A program made the position numbers and the translations under genes. The notes beneath the pieces are model-generated. The model saw only the letters and a list, made by a program, of their open reading frames with translations, was not told the origin of the DNA and did not search any database. From assembly GCA_019695095.1 (NCBI GenBank), contig JAIBAQ010000054.1:1-33469 (forward strand): a DNA stretch of 33,469 nucleotides, given 5' to 3'. Numbering within the stretch: position 1 is the stretch's first letter; every line of letters starts with the position of its first letter. Shown piece by piece: positions 32,949 to 33,469 of the stretch. The stretch comes from Candidatus Hydrogenedentota bacterium. GTDB lineage: Bacteria > Hydrogenedentota > Hydrogenedentia > Hydrogenedentales > SLHB01.

Positions 32949-33469
32949 GTGCAGTATCGCAAACTCGGTTCAAGCAATCTAGAAGTCTCCGTGGTCGCCT
33001 TCGGCGCGTGGCAGATTGGCGATTCGCAGTACTGGGGCGCAGACGATCAAGCCGATGCCAATGCCACGGTCGCCGCGGCGCTCGATGCCGGCGTTAACCT
33101 CTTCGACACCGCCGAGATGTACGGCGCGGGCGAGTCCGAACGGATGCTCGGACGCGCTCTCGGGTCGAATCGAAACAGCGTCTACGTTGCGTCCAAAGTC
33201 TGGCCCGACAAATGCCAACCGGCGACGCTCCGCAAAACCTGCGAAGAAAGCCTGCGCCGTCTCAATACAGACGCCATAGACCTCTATCAAATTCACTGGC
33301 CGCCGCGCGACGTTCCCTTTGCGGACGTCTATGCCACCCTCACAGCCCTGCGCGACGAAGGCAAGATCCGCGAAATCGGCGTGTCGAACTTCGGCGCGAC
33401 GGACTTGGCCGCATGGATGAGCGAGGGGACGTGCGTGTCCGACCAACTCGGCTATAACATCCTGTTTCG
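32949..33469 (+). CDS. Aldo/keto reductase, 5' part (runs off the window)
   Basis: The gene starts at GTG 32949, with AAAGGG 8 bases upstream, and is still open at the window end (173 codons seen). It opens MQYRKLGSSNLEVSVVAFGA, the usual AKR start. The catalytic tetrad is visible: D53 and Y58 in NLFDTAEMYGAGESE, K83 in VASKVWP and H116 in DLYQIHWPP. The GKIREIGVSNF segment follows. Such enzymes reduce aldehydes and ketones with NADPH; the substrate cannot be told. It is divergent from the 336-residue secreted protein gene. Confidence 0.94.
   Translation, partial: MQYRKLGSSNLEVSVVAFGAWQIGDSQYWGADDQADANATVAAALDAGVNLFDTAEMYGAGESERMLGRALGSNRNSVYVASKVWPDKCQPATLRKTCEESLRRLNTDAIDLYQIHWPPRDVPFADVYATLTALRDEGKIREIGVSNFGATDLAAWMSEGTCVSDQLGYNILF

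Noticed and set aside
1-33469. CRISPR arrays, tRNA or rRNA genes, IS transposases, replication origin
   Set aside because: No regularly spaced direct repeats, no cloverleaf or rRNA-like stretch, no transposase, integrase or DnaA-box cluster was seen in reading both strands.

Overview
The window is a GC-rich bacterial chromosome segment with tightly packed genes. Most starts have a good Shine-Dalgarno sequence, and many neighbours overlap by 1-11 bases. No rRNA, tRNA or other clear marker fixes the taxon. The mix of a zinc-ribbon/coiled-coil membrane protein, TPR proteins, a ceramidase-type secreted enzyme, an NtrC-type regulator and AT-poor dispersed palindromes suggests a deep-branching diderm such as a Hydrogenedentota- or Planctomycetota-like lineage. 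That is inference only.

Layout. 1-1.8 kb: an unknown six-helix membrane protein, a small secreted-protein gene broken by an in-frame stop, and a ribbon-helix-helix/MazF toxin-antitoxin pair with a likely leaderless promoter and a terminator. 1.8-2.3 kb: palindromic repeats. 2.3-4.8 kb: an 816-residue zinc-ribbon, coiled-coil, five-helix protein. 4.8-11 kb (minus strand): the classical ffh-rpsP-khpA-rimM-trmD-rplS-rnhB translation/secretion operon, ending in a TPR lipoprotein-like gene; an intrinsic terminator sits between rplS and rnhB. 11-12.1 kb: a gene-free block made of nested dispersed repeats.

12.1-21.7 kb (minus strand) holds the most interesting locus, a Kdp potassium-uptake operon with unusual control. 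Its order is NtrC-type sigma-54 activator, membrane histidine kinase, a 27-residue membrane peptide, kdpF, kdpA, kdpB, kdpC, and a KdpD derivative. The KdpD derivative has kept the KdpD N-terminal and USP domains, has lost the membrane and kinase parts, and carries a PTS EIIA domain instead. A sigma-54 -24/-12 sequence and an upstream dyad lie between activator and kinase. The inferred scheme is that the kinase/activator pair replaces KdpDE and that the KdpD-EIIA fusion links potassium uptake to phosphotransferase state. The activator gene overlaps or abuts yraN and scpA upstream.

23-27.8 kb (minus strand): enoyl-CoA hydratase, a fusion of neutral-ceramidase and C45/Ntn-hydrolase domains, and an unknown single-pass membrane protein form an operon. 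27.9-33.5 kb: an AsmA-like secreted protein, a CPA2/KefB-type antiporter with RCK domains (a second potassium-linked system), two unknown secreted proteins facing each other, and the start of an aldo/keto reductase that runs off the window.
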